DNA from: Zerene cesonia
Taxonomy: Eukaryota; Arthropoda; Insecta; Lepidoptera; Pieridae
DNA length: 64,000 bases
Direction: 5' to 3'
NCBI RefSeq assembly: GCF_012273895.1
Contig: NC_052114.1
Span: forward strand, 8,847,927 to 8,911,926
Below the pieces are notes generated by a model. That model did no database searches. It was not told where the DNA came from and saw only the letters and a list, made by a program, of their open reading frames with translations. Both the position numbers and the translations under genes were made by a program. Numbering within the stretch: the first letter of the stretch is position 1; every line of letters starts with the position of its first letter. Below are positions 11,261 through 27,300 of the stretch, piece after piece.

Positions 11261-14200
11261 GTAAGTGTTTCATTTTTCTTAATATAAACGTTAAAAAATA
11301 AGGCAATAATATTATATATACTATGTCTAGTCAAAAAATATTTTTATGATAAGGACTTTCATGCAGCATTTATCCCCTTGAGAGTAGAATTTATCGAAAT
11401 CCTTTCACAGCGTATTCTTATATAGTAGTTAGTGACTATCTGGATGCAAAATTTTGGCCCTAACGATGGGCTATGCGTTGATAGTTCATTCAGTCAGTTT
11501 CCATTCTATATATTAAGTTGATTTTTCTTTCTAATGTATAGAAGCATCTTAGTAAGATACACGGATAAGAAACTACGAACGTTCAATTCAAAGACCTAAA
11601 AGTAGGAACATAGATTACCCTTACGTACAGAAAATATTTATAAAAGCAAATTTATGAAAAGACTAGCTGCGCCTCGCGGTTTCACCCGCGTAAGTCCGTA
11701 TCCCGTAGGAATATCGGGATAAAAAGTTGCCATGGTTATTCCAGTTGTCCAGCTGTCTACGTACCAATTTAACGTAAAAATTTCATTGCAATCGGTTCAG
11801 TAGTTTTTGCGTGAAAGAGCAACAAACACACACACATCCTTACTAACTTTCGCATTTATAATATTAATAGGATATAGTAGGATTCAGTGTAATAACAACC
11901 AACGATGCTAAAAAGCGATATTCGGTAGTCTGTTGCGTAACCACGCACTTGACTCGCGTTGAGTGCAATGGGTCAATAGTGACCAATACGACTATTTCTA
12001 TACATAAATTTATTTTTATTTTGCACGTATGTGTTTTGACTAAATTATTATTTGAATGAGTAACAGTTACGTGTTAAATGATTTTTGAGTTTTCTATAGC
12101 GCTCTATCTTATGAATAGCTAAGTACGTACAATAAGAAATAAATGGACTATGTTGATTGTTGTGAAGATAAGGCCTTCTATTTCCGCAATATAAACTTAC
12201 TTTTATTATGATAGTAACGGCTTGATGTAGAAGAAACTGATTGTACGTAACATTATTCAGGAAAATGAATTCTAGTAACATCGTTTCGCATCGCAACTTA
12301 TTACACGACTAAACAATTAGACAAACACATTGATCTTTAATTTATACATATTTTCTTATCTTCAAAATACTGCTCTAGTGTAACTTGAAACCTCAAAACT
12401 CGTGCCTCGAAATATGAACATGAATTTTGGTATGAAAATGACCCACACTATTGAAAAACATCGTTTTTCGGAACGTTAGTCAAAGCTGTTACAGTATTAT
12501 GTTATCTGCGGTCGAAGTATGCAATAATACAAGTTACAAACGTGCTTTTCGTATAGATTTACTCAAAATTAATACGCAAAAAGTGAAATGTTGTAATTAA
12601 TAGCGGGAAAGTCGTCGAGCCATCAATTCAAACACCATTTCAACTTCTATTGCAATCATTGGTGCACTTATGTAACATAACTGAATATGTATCTATACAA
12701 TGATAAATGTACATTGCTTGTTATGTAGCTGAGCTTGTTATTGTTATCCTTGATATGCGTCAATGTAAGATGTATTTAGAAATATGATTGTATGCGGCAT
12801 ATTCGTTATGTCTACGCATGGTAACGGTCATTTGAAATATTTATAATTAGTGTCTGCGAATTAAATAATTGATGGATCTTTATTTATTATTTGATATTGA
12901 TATTGAAAACGAAACTCTTAATACTTTTTAGCTCTAGCTTTGAGCGACTTTTATTGATTTTATACCATAATAATGACGTCTTTTTATCACCGGACGTATG
13001 AGACAAATTAGTTTTTTAAATGTATACTGGTTTATCTACTTATTAAAGGGAATTATTTAGTATAATTAGTAGTTTTTTTAAACATCTTCCTAACATTAAA
13101 AGCTATGTTTTGGTATATAATAGTTTTAGAGGCAAATTTGTGATGTCACTTCGTATATTTATATTTACATATCAGAAGATTTCCTATATTATTTACAAAA
13201 CGGTAACAACTGCACATGTCACTGTCTAGCCTTCTAACAATGATCTACAGACGTAAAATCATGCCATAAAGTCTTTTGAGACGTGAAAGAAAGAGATAAA
13301 CATACTTTCGCATTTCTAATATTAGTAAGGATTATATCTTCGGCCTTTTCCATTTGATGATCATTTTTATAATCTGGACGTAACTGTCAGAAGTATATGA
13401 AAACTTTCACATTTTTGACGCCACAAGAAGCTTACTGATATAAGCAGTCATATATCAAACTGTTTTGAGACGTAAGAGTATGTGAATTAGAGAATTTGAC
13501 AAACTAACAACTAACGAAAAACATTAACTATTAATCTATATAATACTAATAATATAAATAATCATTCGAGTACGTATTAGGTAGTATATATATGTAGCAG
13601 GTACTAAAAATCATGCCTATAATATATTTTTGGTCTAAAATTACTAAAAAAATATTAAATGCATCTTAATCGCACAAAAATTTGCATATAAACAATTCGT
13701 CGCACTTGTAGTCGTAAATATTTATGCAAATAAAGAGGATTCACTGCCTGTACATCGCAAATTGATATCGTTTTTTATATTTCCACAATCTGGTTTTATA
13801 AAGAAACCATGAAATTACTTGTTACATAAAAATAAATGCATAAATTAATTTTATAAGTGATCACTTTACCGAATTAGCGAGGATTAGGTATCAATTTATT
13901 GTATATTTAATTAATGCGACATTTTAAAGATTTAAGCGGGACTATTTATTATGTAACTGGTCAAACACGTGTGCAGGTGTAATATAACAGATATAGCCTT
14001 GAACGTGATATTGATATAGAAATGAGGTTAAATAGTCTTTATTTTAGCAAGATTTAACGCAATTTTTTTAAGTGGTAAAAAGCCTCTGGGGAATATTTCA
14101 AATCATTGTTTTAGACACCTTTTTTTTATTTATTTTTCTCGAAATATTTGAGTACTTAAAGAAGTACGTGTGGAGAAGTTAGTATCTGGAATAGAATACA

Positions 14201-15296
14201 TGATTTACAACTCTGCGCTAAATTAAAACTTTCACATATTTTATTTAAAAATTAAACTGTATTCACATTTCACACAGGAACATTGTGGTAAACGATACAT
14301 GTATATGTGTATTTATTAAAGCTTAAATAATATTAAAATTTAATATTTGTTTACGATCTCAATGCTATGCTCTTTATAGCCATTAATTTTAAGATTTTAA
14401 TAGAATGAACTACGAAACCAGTTGATTGGAAATTTACCAGAGCGATTTTATACAAACATCTGAATTGGCAAGTTATGTGGACGTGATGAAAAAACAGAGC
14501 TGAAGAAAGCTCCTGCTTTCATTAGTGCCCCTTCTCCCAAATAATAATATCGAGTATCCATGGAACACGCTGAAAGTGAATCATTTTATAACATTCAAGA
14601 AATTGTAGCAAAAGTAAAAGTATATAAAGTTGTTTAACAAGGTTCACTTTCTTCGTAATAAGCAATATTGGTTTAATTTAATGTGTATTGGTTACCAAGT
14701 CCATCATCAAATTATTGAGAATTTTATTATGGACTTGAAATTAGCTCAAACGAGAAAATGTACGTACTTCCTAGTTAATGGTTAATATTTTTCATAGTGA
14801 AACTTCAGTTTGATCGATTAAAGACATCCCTACTGTACACATGTACATAATAAGTAGGGACACATTGGAACTGCACTCTTCAGATCAGAAGCACATGATT
14901 CATTTTAATACAAATGTTTAGATGATTCGTGACCCATATAACTTTTATACTGAAGTATTAAAATCTTGTAACTTTCGATCTGTCCCTTTTTTGTACCGTT
15001 CCTCTAATTATGTCCATGAATGTATTACTAGCTGTGACCCGCGGTTGAAACCGCGTAAGTCCGTATCCCGTAGGAATATCGGTAACAAAAAGTGCCTATG
15101 TGTTATTTCAGTTGTCTAGCTATCTACGAAGCAAAATAGTATTATTATTCACCAATGGATGTCAGGAAAAAAAAATAGGAATAAAACACGAATATGACAT
15201 TTTCTAAAAAAAATTCCTAGCTAGATCGATTTATCGCCCCCGAATCCCCCTATATACTAAATTTCATGAAGATCGTTGGAGCCGATTCCGAGATTC

Positions 15297-15340
<44 letters not shown>

Positions 15341-18300
15341 AGAATTGCTCGTTTAAAGGTATAAGATATTATAAACAGTAATCTTTATTATATGTCTCGC
15401 TAATGCAACTAATCGATAGTTTAGTATATTCTGCAATTCGCAAAGTCGCAATTCTTGGAAGACAACCTTTAACAGAAGACACAATAGAAGGAGGTCAGAT
15501 GCCTCACTGTTTCCGTAACAGGTCACGACTTCGGCGGTCAAGATCACGAGCCAATAATTTGAACTCAACTATGGTATCATATTTTTCGATTTCTATACTA
15601 TATAAAGCTGAAGAGTTCGTATATTAAGGAATTTTTCAATGAAAAATGTTGGAAAAGCGGAAAATATTATTCCGATACAGAGCTTCTATTGCGTGCGCTG
15701 CGTAAACGGTTATGCAGGTACAAACAGTTTTCTTTTCCTCGCTATTCCTTAAATTGCGCCTGTCACAGCTAGTTTTTGATATGTATTTTTTACCTAAGAT
15801 TGTAGTAGACGCAGCCTATTACAGGGTCATCATGCGTCCATATATGTTTCCACTGCTGGGACACAGGCCTCTGTGAGGGTTCAGGCCATAATCAACCACG
15901 TAAGATTGTATTTCTATATAAACATTTCTTCCGGGCTGATAAGTTATACAATGGTTAATAAAATAAGTAGATCAAACATTGCACATGTTATCGCCCCCGA
16001 AGGTTGTTCATTAAATCTTTACCCGATTCGGGGACCAAATATAGTTATGAGGGATTGACAATTTTATAAAGAAGATAAACTTTTCTGCTTTCTTTTATTT
16101 CGTCCAACACATTGGAAATAAGCAAAATGAATGATTAAAAATAATTTAAACTTTTTTGTTAAACTTAATTTAGTTAGCAAAAAAAATCTACGAAGTCACG
16201 ACGCACATATATGCGTTTAAATTAAATTAAATATATAATACTAAAAATAAATTTCTTAATTATGTTTCAATTTCACATCCACACGAAGCATGATATTTGC
16301 CGAATAGAAAGAAGTTCGGCCAACTATGCAAATATTAAAATGAAGATGTAAATGACTCAGACATAATTATTATAGTGTCGTAAATCTCGAATGATATATT
16401 ACATAGACCCCGATTTATCGATTTCTCTAGAAATTCGGCGCCACTTTCGTTATGTCATTTTATTATGTTTCAAATAATAGGTTATAATGGTTATTAATAT
16501 GACTTCGCAGCTGATGAATCAAAGTCATTATAAAGTTTATTGGGAACATATTTTTTGCAATTCTTACATAACTGTACCATACCGATGATCTCGAAACCCA
16601 CTTCCTACACTAGGACGGTATGAAAAGTGCGAATTAGTGGACTTTAAAACGCACCTGACGATAACTATTCAAATAATGTTCATGTCATTCCTTCAATACA
16701 TTTCTTAGAATCCATTGCAGTAGATATCATCTTTCTTTTCTTGAATATTAACTTCAGTAATTACTTTTTTTACAAATAAACTAAGCCTTTCAAATTGTCA
16801 GAATTAGAATATAGTTCTGACAATTTAAATAGGACCATGTGGGAAGCACCAACGTTCAAATAAACATCGGTTAAAAAGAACATTAAATAAACACAGTTGA
16901 ATTTCTAACCACTTTAAATCGGTCGAAAAAGTTATATTTACCAGTGATTCTTTAAAACTTAATTGTTTTTATTGATATTTTTATAGAGCATTTAAAAGCA
17001 AAGTCGTAGAGCGAAAGCTGGTTCCTTTAATCAATTTCAAAATCTTTACGGATTTAATTTAAAACCCTTGAATGCCGATTATAAAATATTAACTCATCAA
17101 TTAAATACTAAGATTGTGTCACAAAACGCGTACTTACATTATTTATTTTATTGCATATGTAACCTCTTTTAAATTGTCATTTTACGGAACCTTGAGTCAT
17201 GTATGAAAGTGTAGTTAGAAAATATTGGTCAATTGCTCAAACGATGACTAACGTTCACTGTAATTTTAATATGCTTCATAACTATTAGTAATGCCTTTTT
17301 TCTTTTGTCTTTGTGGAATGTTAGATTGCGTAAAGGCATTGGAATATTGGGCGTGCCAGTATGGAAATGTTTAAGCCTAAACTTGCATATTCTTAAAATA
17401 TAAAGAAAACAAAAACGTCTCGCCTACTCTCGTTCTAAAATTATGAAGTTTTGTACAAACGTCGTTACCAAAAAGGGCGACATTTTATATAGATGATACG
17501 TAAAATAGATTAGAAAGAATTATATATAACGGATATAAACAAAGACAATATATAGCAAATACACTATTTCATGTTTATAGACGTTGAAGGCATAAAGTTT
17601 AGAAGTTATTTACTGTCTAAGAACCTCTGAACATAATAACAAAAACAAAACCTACATCATCATCATCATCATCATCAGCCCATATATGTTCCCACTGCTG
17701 GGACACAGGCCTCCTATGAGGGTTCAGGCCATAATCCACCACGCTGGCCAAGTGCGGGTTGGCAGATGTCACATGTCGTCGAACTTTTAATTCTTGGACA
17801 TGCCGGTTTCCTCACGATGTTTTCCTTCACCGTTTAAGCAGTGGTGATGTTATCAACATGCGCAGATAAATTGAAAAATCAATTTATTTCCTGCACGCTC
17901 GCCCGGTCTCGAACCCTGACTTATCGATTTTGAAGTCCGAGGTTCTCACCACTGAGCCACCACTCCTAAACCTACATGTATTTAGAATATTTTCTGCAAC
18001 TGCGACTGCGACTTTGCTACGTTTTATTTGGTATAACCAGGTTCAAAATAACACATTAAGTATTGATTTGTTTTTCAAAAGCCCATTTTAATTTATATTT
18101 ATATAACGAACGTTTTTAAATCAAAAGTTAGAAAGCGATATTGTTTGGAATGTGAATGGTAAATTGCAAATGGAACTGTTGCCTTGTTATGAAAAAATCT
18201 ATTCAGATTAAATTTTTATTCCACTAAAATTACCTTGTGATTTATCAGTGATCATACATTTGGAAAATTTGTAATAATTAATAGTAGGAAATTCTACAGT

Positions 18301-21300
18301 TCAATTGGCAGACTTGTGACATGGTATACGGGTCTAATAGATAGACTGACAGTCTTTATCGTGTTCATTATTACCAAATATATACGCAGCGCCTTACCTA
18401 CTGATATTTTTTGTTAGCCTTTTATTACGTAGATTTTAAATAATGATTTTCTACAAAAAAAAATCACCGACGTCTGTACCACTCGCAATTCTAAAATGGA
18501 ACCAAATTACAACAATTCCGTATCAACAAAAAGAATCACATCAATCGGTGCAAAACCCACGAAATCCAAAATAAATAAAGTCGAATTAAGAAACTCCTTT
18601 ATTTTAGAGCGTCATTTGATAAAGCTTGTTACTTGTATTCTTCTTCTTCATAACTAAGGTTTAATGTAATAACTTTTAAGTGTGATTGCTTTATTTGATT
18701 ATATGAAGAAAATGTAATCGAATTCTGTCTTTGGCGGGAATAATAAAGAAAATAAAAGGAGAATTACGTGAAAATATTAGAATATTGACACAGTTCTGCC
18801 AATGAAACAGATAAGATGCAAAATTGTAGGCGACGTGTAGACGCCGCCTGCATCGTGTGACGTAATACAGCTCTCTCGTCGCCAGATCTACTTGATTCAT
18901 TAGGTTTTGCCAACGCTATGAATCATTTATGATCTAGTAATTGAGTTGCGTTATTTCAGTTTCAAAATTGATGCAGACCACAAATGCAGATTGTTGTTCT
19001 TGCCAAATTATCAATTAATATTCTTGTTGTAATATTTTTTGATGCAGATACATATTGATTACAATTAATTTGATATTGAGTTAGACTGTTTGATGCTGTG
19101 GGATTGTGGCATTAACCATAATAGATCATCCTGGTATCGATGAGATATTTTGGGATACTGTAGGATTGTTATGTTTATAAGTATAGTTATTCAATATAAT
19201 TATAATATACACTGTTTGATTTACTTTACAGTAATTTGGGAAGCGGTTTCTTCTACCTATAATTTGGGTATATTCACGATTAAAACAACAAACATGACAA
19301 TAATATTTGTCTGCAACATTTAAATTACAGATGTATGAGGTCCATATCTAGTCATCATCATATGTTTTAGTTTCGGTTTAGGCAAATATAGGTCTATTAT
19401 CGTTTTATCATATTAAAGCTACAAATGACTTATCAATTATGCAAACCCGTCTTGTTTCAGCCTAATAATTGAAGAATTATAATAACAGAAAAAGGATTTC
19501 TCACGCTTAAAAATACATTTTTTTGTTTAAGTTGAAATTTTGTGCTAAAATAAAAGTAAAAATAAGGGAATATAGATAAATAGATTGAATGACATAATTT
19601 TGTTCACAGTATGTTCAAATTAACAAACCTTTCACTTAACACTTTTAAACGACAAGTCTTCAGGTTTGTCCCATTGGCTGAAAATATTCATTGCCATTAT
19701 AAAAATATTCTTAATCAATTACTATACCATATACCATACTTTTCCACTTACTGTTCATACTGTTCCGTTGTGGTATTATAATACAAAGGTGGACATCTCC
19801 TGACACTCCTGACACTTCAGACATTTGAAGCTTGTTTAACACGTGTTAAGCTGATTTTAACTGTCAAAAATGACTTCAACCGTTTGTCATTTTAAACGTA
19901 TTGACTATTCCCTTTTATATGCTAATAACTTTAAGAAGTATTGTTGTCAAAGTAACGATCGCAATTGTTCTTACAACATGAATTGCCGGTTCGATAGTCA
20001 TTTTACTAAATGTCTATCGAATTCTATTGTTCATATAGTATACATGTATGGGACATTTCATTTGAAAAAACAAATATATAAACCTATATTTTCAAGGAAG
20101 AAAATTTATTTAATAATGTATTTAACATATTCTATAGATACATCTTATGAAATAAATAGACCTTTAAAAACACAGAAATATCGTATTTTCACAGATATTG
20201 AAGATATTTTATTTTATTTTTTATTTAAAACTAATGTTTTGGTAGAACTAAACTGCAAAAATTACACACGTACTTACCAAAAATATACAAAAACTCAGTC
20301 CACTTCTCAGCGCGGCCTTGGAGGATGTTCGTTTCATAAAATAATTTCACGCTATTTATCAATTTGAATATGTTTATGCAATGTCGCTTTGCGTGTTACG
20401 TCACGTGTTTCCTAACGCATATTTGTCTGCTGATGATGATAATACAGGAGAAAGTGGCCAAGGTCAAGTTTAGAGACACTTCGTGGGTGCGCCTTTGTTT
20501 CTGTTTATTTATATTAAAGTTATTTTTTATAAGACGTGCAGAGTGATAGTTTTTTTATATTTACGAATGTCAACAACCAAAGAATAAGATAAAATTTGGT
20601 CGTTTTGAATTCGTATTTCTAATGTATATATGTTATTATTAAAATATTAGGTATTTATAAGAAAAGACGTTTTTTTGTCCGTTTACAAAATCATCTGATA
20701 TAGGTACGCGAAAATACCTATATCTAAACAAAAACAAACACACAAAGATCTTTTAGCACATTCTCGTTATATGTGTCACAGAGTTTGTAAAATGATAGGA
20801 ATCAGTCCTCTTTAATTGACAGCAAAATACAGTTTTTTTTATTATGCTTTATGACCTCAATACTCGAGTGATAGGTAGTGGTGCATTCATAAATTATGCA
20901 AATCTTACAACAACGTTTTCAGAATTGTGTTTCTATACTTAGAATTAAAATAAGACAAATGCACACTTTTATTGTGGGAGTCGAGCATGCTTCGGCACGA
21001 ATTGGGCCAGCTCGCATCGGGGAAGTACCACACCCCCACAGAAAACCGGCGTGAAATAATAGCTTGCTATTGTGTTTCGTACGGTGAGTGGGGGAGCCGG
21101 AGGCCTATTGCCTTCTCCTATCCCCTCCCAGTCCATTCCTTCTTTTCAGTCATGAATCCTTTCCTTATCCCTTATCCCTTAAAAGCGGGCAGCGCATTCT
21201 CAGAGGTCTGAGCCTCTGCGAATGTTCATGGGCGTTGGTGATCGTTTACCATCAAGCGAACCACCAGCTCAGTTCCCGCTATGTATAAAAAAAACACAAA

Positions 21301-24300
21301 AAATACAAACATAATTTCGAGACATTATGAGGATTGTATAACGGTATGAATTTAAATGTAATCTAATACACATTTATTTGTTTTGAAATATGAATGATTT
21401 AAAATAACTAATGAGTTTAACAGAAACATACTATTAGGGATCACGAGCTCATACAATAGTGAAATCAAAAATCGGTCAAGTAGTTCCTGTCATAAGCCCG
21501 TTCAAATAAACAAGCAAATATTTTGCATGTGTATTAAGAAAAAACTCTTTAGCTATACATTATTAAGTGTTGATAACTAATTATAGTTTCAACAAGGAAC
21601 CAAAAAGGACGTGCGTGTCCAAGATTATTTATATGACTTTTTGATTATAAGATTTTTTATATGACTTTTTGCCAACTGGTAGTCAATTGATCGCAAATTA
21701 TTACATGTCAATGTCAACATGGTTTTTTTATCCATCAAATTTTGTACACACGATTGCTGATAACGTTTTTATTAGGTTTGTTTGGCTGCTTGGTTAAAAA
21801 ATATTGTTCTTAATTAAAGCAACATGTAATTTGTGAAGGGACATGTACCGGCACATGTCATTGGAGTTTTTTATATAACAGATTAAAATCACATGAACTA
21901 ATTGCGTTGAAAATTATCGTTAGAATTTTTACTTTATTAACATATCGTCTATGTGGTAGTCGAGCACTTCGGCACGAAATGGGCCAGCTCGCACCGGGGA
22001 AGTACCACACCCCACAGAAGACCGGCGTGAAATAGCATACTGCTGTGTTTCGTTCGGCGAGTGGGGGAGGGGGCGGAGGCCCATATCCTCTTCCTTACCC
22101 TTCCAGTCCTTTCCTTTATTCCTGTCTTCGCTCCTTTCCTAATCCCTTTTCATTTTGCAGTCGGCAATCTATATGAAGAGGCGTTCATGGGCGGTGGTAG
22201 CGCTTACCATCAGGCGACCCACCAGCTCTATTGCCGACTATGACATTAAAAAAAAATATACATTTTAACAATTTTATGAAATTATTAGCAATATTTTCAA
22301 ATGTGTGAGTGGATCACGCTTAGGCACGAATTGAGTTCGCACCGGGAGAGATACCATATACGAGATCGTCACAAGAGATACGGGGTGAAATAGTGCAAGA
22401 GTTGAGTTGTGTTTTGTTCGGTGAGTGTGGGAGTACATGCGGGCAGCCCGTGTCCTCTTCCTCACCACTCCCAGTCCTTTCCTTCATTCTTATCATCAAA
22501 ATTTACCAAATGTTTACTTAATTTAAATGGATCTAGATATACTGAGCTATATTTTATAGTTCACTGCTATACTTATTTGGTTGATAACACTGATGTACCT
22601 ATCTAATTCCTTATTAGCTCATTCCCTATCCCATATCCGTCAATAATATCCATTCCAATTTTAAAATAGCGTTCAAAAAAACAAAATTAATAATTAATAA
22701 ACGCATAATTAAAAAAGTATGTATTTTTTAATCATGTGCGTCATATACAAATTAAACATTGATATACTGACAAAAATATTGAATATTCATTTTATGTTCT
22801 TAGTAAATATGTATTGAAACAATTTTATAACCAATGTGTGGTTAACAAGGATAATTAATTAATATTGCAAGAATTTTCCGTAGTCACATTAATTGAAAAT
22901 TTATAATTTTAATTTATTTTTCTACTTACTTATTTAGTGACTTACTGTACTACTTTATTAATTAAAAATTAACTTGTTCATATAGAATTATTAAGACTTG
23001 CTTATTCTTACACTTACACTTTAACAAGAAAATTGACGGTGTTCAAAAGTTTTGCAAATAACAGAAGTAAGGTTTTGAATGTAAAAGTTGAAATTGTTTA
23101 TCCTTACATTTTAATACGGAATGGACTCGTTCGCCATCCGTTCAGAATTCGACTTGAAACGATTCTCTCAATCGGAACAAAGCGAATTTTCCAAGAATAT
23201 ATCATTGAAACGGTTATAACAAACAAAGATATGTAACAGACCGATCGTTGTCTCATAACATTCAAATCTGAAAGAACATTTAGCACTTCTGTGTGACCGA
23301 CTACTCAGCCTCGCTCCAATTGCATCTCATTAAATGACAATACATTATCAGCCTTTACTATGAGCGATTCTTTCTTTATTTCCATTGAAACAATCCTGAG
23401 ACATGTTCTGTTCTTATTTTTTTGGTATTCGGTATTTCTGTGGTTTATTATTCTAATATACAACACGTATAACTACCTAATATGTCAGCATGTTCATTTT
23501 AAACTTAATAATTCATAAAATATGAACGTTTAACAATATTTAATAGATTTAATACATTTACTGATTAACTTATTTAGTTTTTCTCTTATGAATCAATTTT
23601 CAGTCTGACTCATGAGGCATTCATTTTGCACGAATTGGACAGCTAGCATCGGGAAAGGAACACATCCTAAAGTAAATATGGGTGGTGGTAGCGCTTACCA
23701 TCATGCGACCCACCAGCTCCTATGCCGACTACAACAAACAGCATATCTATCGTACACGATAAAAATATATTATGATCGTTGATCCAGATATAAATAATAT
23801 AAATAAAATGTCTCACAAAATTATTAGACGAAATAGAAATATTATTTAAATAAGTGTTTTCAAGTGTCTATGAAAGATAAATGATCTTAATTGAACATTA
23901 TGTGTCAATATGACAGGGCCTTGCTCTGCTGTTTCAGTATTAATCAACTGTCCGCAACATTTTTCAAAATGTTATTACAACCAGAAGTAATAGATAAATA
24001 CCTTCCGGTAACAGACTGCGATACTGATACAGATAACTAATTAGTATAATTACTTTTATAGGAATGTTTTAAATGAAGTAATTACTGTAGTATAAATTAC
24101 AGATTAGGCTTTTTTTATTGCATTTTTTTTATTTTATTCTATTATAAACGGGGAAATTTACCGCCTCGTTGCTACAGGGATTAACGCGTGAGCATAGAGA
24201 GTTGTTGGTTTCGATTCCCGACAGGGATTAAAATTCTTTTTCCAGTATTTACAATCTTTTTTATAATTATGATCCACTATATTTATATACATTTTTCATG

Positions 24301-27300
24301 TCTCAGTAAGCACATCACATAAATAATCAGTTCAGTTCATAAATCCATACTAAACAATCTGCCTTGTGTCCAGGTTAAACAGGACGAAAAACAATGTATT
24401 GAACTAATTTTTAAATCAAATATTTTATTTTAAATATTATGTTCCACTCATGGCTAGTTAGAACTATGTATAAATCTCGCAAGAAAGACAGGGCTGACAG
24501 CTGTCAAAAAAAGCGTTCTATATTTTCCGTTGTAACAACAGGCGGGAGCTTACGATGACAAAAAACTTATTTATTTACTTATAGAATGGATTATACAAGA
24601 CAAAATTTATGGGGTTATTGACCCGGACCTACTAGTTTTGGTTCACACCGCGTGCATATATTGACCACTTTGCTTACACTAATTCGAACGTAATTAGACA
24701 ATCTACGAGTTAATATATTTGATTGATTGGTTAAAAATTAGGTTTTTAGACCTTAATTGTCATTTCAAAATTGAGTTTTTATACATAGAACATATTAATG
24801 AAATAAACACAAATTGCTGAAGTATATATAATTAAGATTACGAGAAAATTACGTTTAATTTTAGGAATTCGTTCTACATTATTTTCTGCTTCTATTAATC
24901 TGTTATATTCTAATCTATGATCAATAATATTGCGAACAGAAGTGATTTTATCTTATGTTTGTTTGTTCGAAATGTACAATTACCATTAGCAAGCTACATC
25001 TTTGCCAAGAATAAAGGCTTTTAAATCCTGCATTAACGAGGGCAAAACCGGGACATAAGGTTATTTCGTAGTCCATATTATCATAGCCTCATTTGAAAAT
25101 ATCGTTGATTAAAAAGTCTTACGCACTAACTTTATTTTAGTATCTATTCCTTGTCTATTTTCTCAAATCTACAAAAATTTGAGTCGTGTTTATGGTGAAT
25201 TTTGCATTTTTTAATCAGGAGTTAAAGTGCCAAAATTAACACTTCATTGCTATCTTTTTATTACATGTAATGTCATAGGTAACTACTTACTGTGTGCGCA
25301 AGTAAAAGGTGCTTAACCATTTTTTTTTTGACATTAAGAGGACCGCATTATTTTTAAATAAATTAGCTCTCATTAATAGTACACATAAATACCTGTTACC
25401 TTTGACAATGGTAAAAAAATGAAATTTTTTATACTTAACTATTTAACATTGAGCAATTTTAATTATATTTATATTAATTGTCATAACGGGATCACTTTCA
25501 AAATCGTGTGTTGATTACGATCTATATAAAATGACAAGTTTGATTTGTTCCCTATCTGATAGTGTGTCTGTTTGATTTAATTTACAACAAAAGCCTTGCA
25601 GGAAATCCGCGTGCTCGATTTAATATTAGCATAATGATTACAAATCTTGAAACACAATCGTTATGTGCCAATTGATATTATTTCAAATAGGCTTTTTCTT
25701 TAATTAATACAAGTAGATACGTAAATTAGATTAATTAAATAATTTATTTGCCTGTATAACGCGTTAATGTTTCTGCAATTTTCAATTACTGCTTGTCAGA
25801 TTGGTGCTAATATATGAGCAATAAAAATAAGCAGTGTTAAGAAGATAATTACATATTGTTATAAGTATTTCCATAGAAACTTTTTAATCCATATAAATGT
25901 TAAAAATCAAAAGTAATTAGATCAGAGATAGGCTAAACCTTTAGGCATCGACTATTTTTGGTAAAGAAAACGTATTTTAGGGAGTGCGAGTAAATTTTTA
26001 CATATAAATATGTTCGGATATCACGCAATATCGTGAAATGAACGTGATCAAAACCGCGGCGGAAAAGTTAGTATTATTATATCTTTTTAAAAGAATAATT
26101 TATACAACTTTATAATTAAACAATATTTATAAAGTAAACGTTTCAAAATTATGGAAATTATTTCAAGACGTAATGTAAAAGCTAGTATTATATGATCTAT
26201 ATTACAGATAAGGAATATTGTTAACGATACTTATGTATAAAGTTGTATCTAAAAAAATGTCAACCAATAAAAAACAGATGTTTCGACGAATTCATAAGTG
26301 CGTGGTAATGCAATGTAAAAGGTTTAACAGGCGTCAAATTGCTTTTGCATTGTCGGAAGGTTTAATCGGCTTTCAGCAGGGACTTGAGGTCAAATAGGTG
26401 TAATAAATACAGCATTCTTTGTGTATTTACAATTGAACAAGGTTATTAATTAATATAAGTAACTCATTGCTAGTATTAATGTAATAAAAGTTCCTTAGTG
26501 ACTTCCATTAGCGTTTAATTCCGTCAATATGCTCATAAACTTTTGTTTTTTATTCATAATGGTATTTTAATTATACATGTACGAATCATATATTCTATAA
26601 AATAGATATATTTTATACCTAAACAATTTCTAATATACATTCATACGTATATAAATTCTACTAATATTATAAATGTATTGAAAATGAAAGTTTGTGAGGA
26701 TGGATGCATGTGTATGTGTATGTTTGTTACACTTTCATGAAAATCTACTGAACCGATTGCAATGAAATTTGGTACGTAGATTGCTGGACGACTGGAATAA
26801 CACATAGGCAACTTTTATACCGATATTCTTACGGGATACGGACTTTCACGGGTGTTACCGCGGTGCGCAGCTAGTACAAACATAAATTCTTAGACTTAAG
26901 TTAGACATAACTTTTGATTTTATATTCAACGCATACATATAATATTTAACCCTACTATTAAAAGCACAAATTAAGTTTGGACTTTCAAACACTTATTCGC
27001 ATCTACTATTATTATGAAGGTAGTTTTTCAGCGGAACCAAATAGCGATCAATCGTAATCTATCCTTGAATTTAGCAATCGTTTCGTTACCATTGTCACGA
27101 TCGATGATGTGGGCGCGGCCGATAAATTAGACTCGTGTTCACCGCACCTGCGTTTTGCAAATAAACTTCAATTGTCACTATAAATTAATCGTTTTATTGC
27201 ATTATAAGTTGTCAACAAACTGTATCGAATTCCAAGCGTATTGATTTGAGAGTAAACAGTGGCGTGTGGTACAATTTAATGTTAGATAAAACTATTAAAT

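Noticed and set aside
15299..15339. (AT)n run as an origin or recombination hotspot
   Set aside because: It is the ordinary simple-repeat end of a dispersed lepidopteran element.
19870..20367. 165-codon frame on + in intron 1
   Set aside because: Rich in Ile/Tyr/Lys/Asn/Phe as expected for AT-rich noncoding DNA; no domain, no splice context, no recognisable family.
24161..24230. Functional tRNA gene
   Set aside because: A B-box-like word is present but no cloverleaf with a paired acceptor stem can be drawn; it matches a tRNA-derived SINE head.
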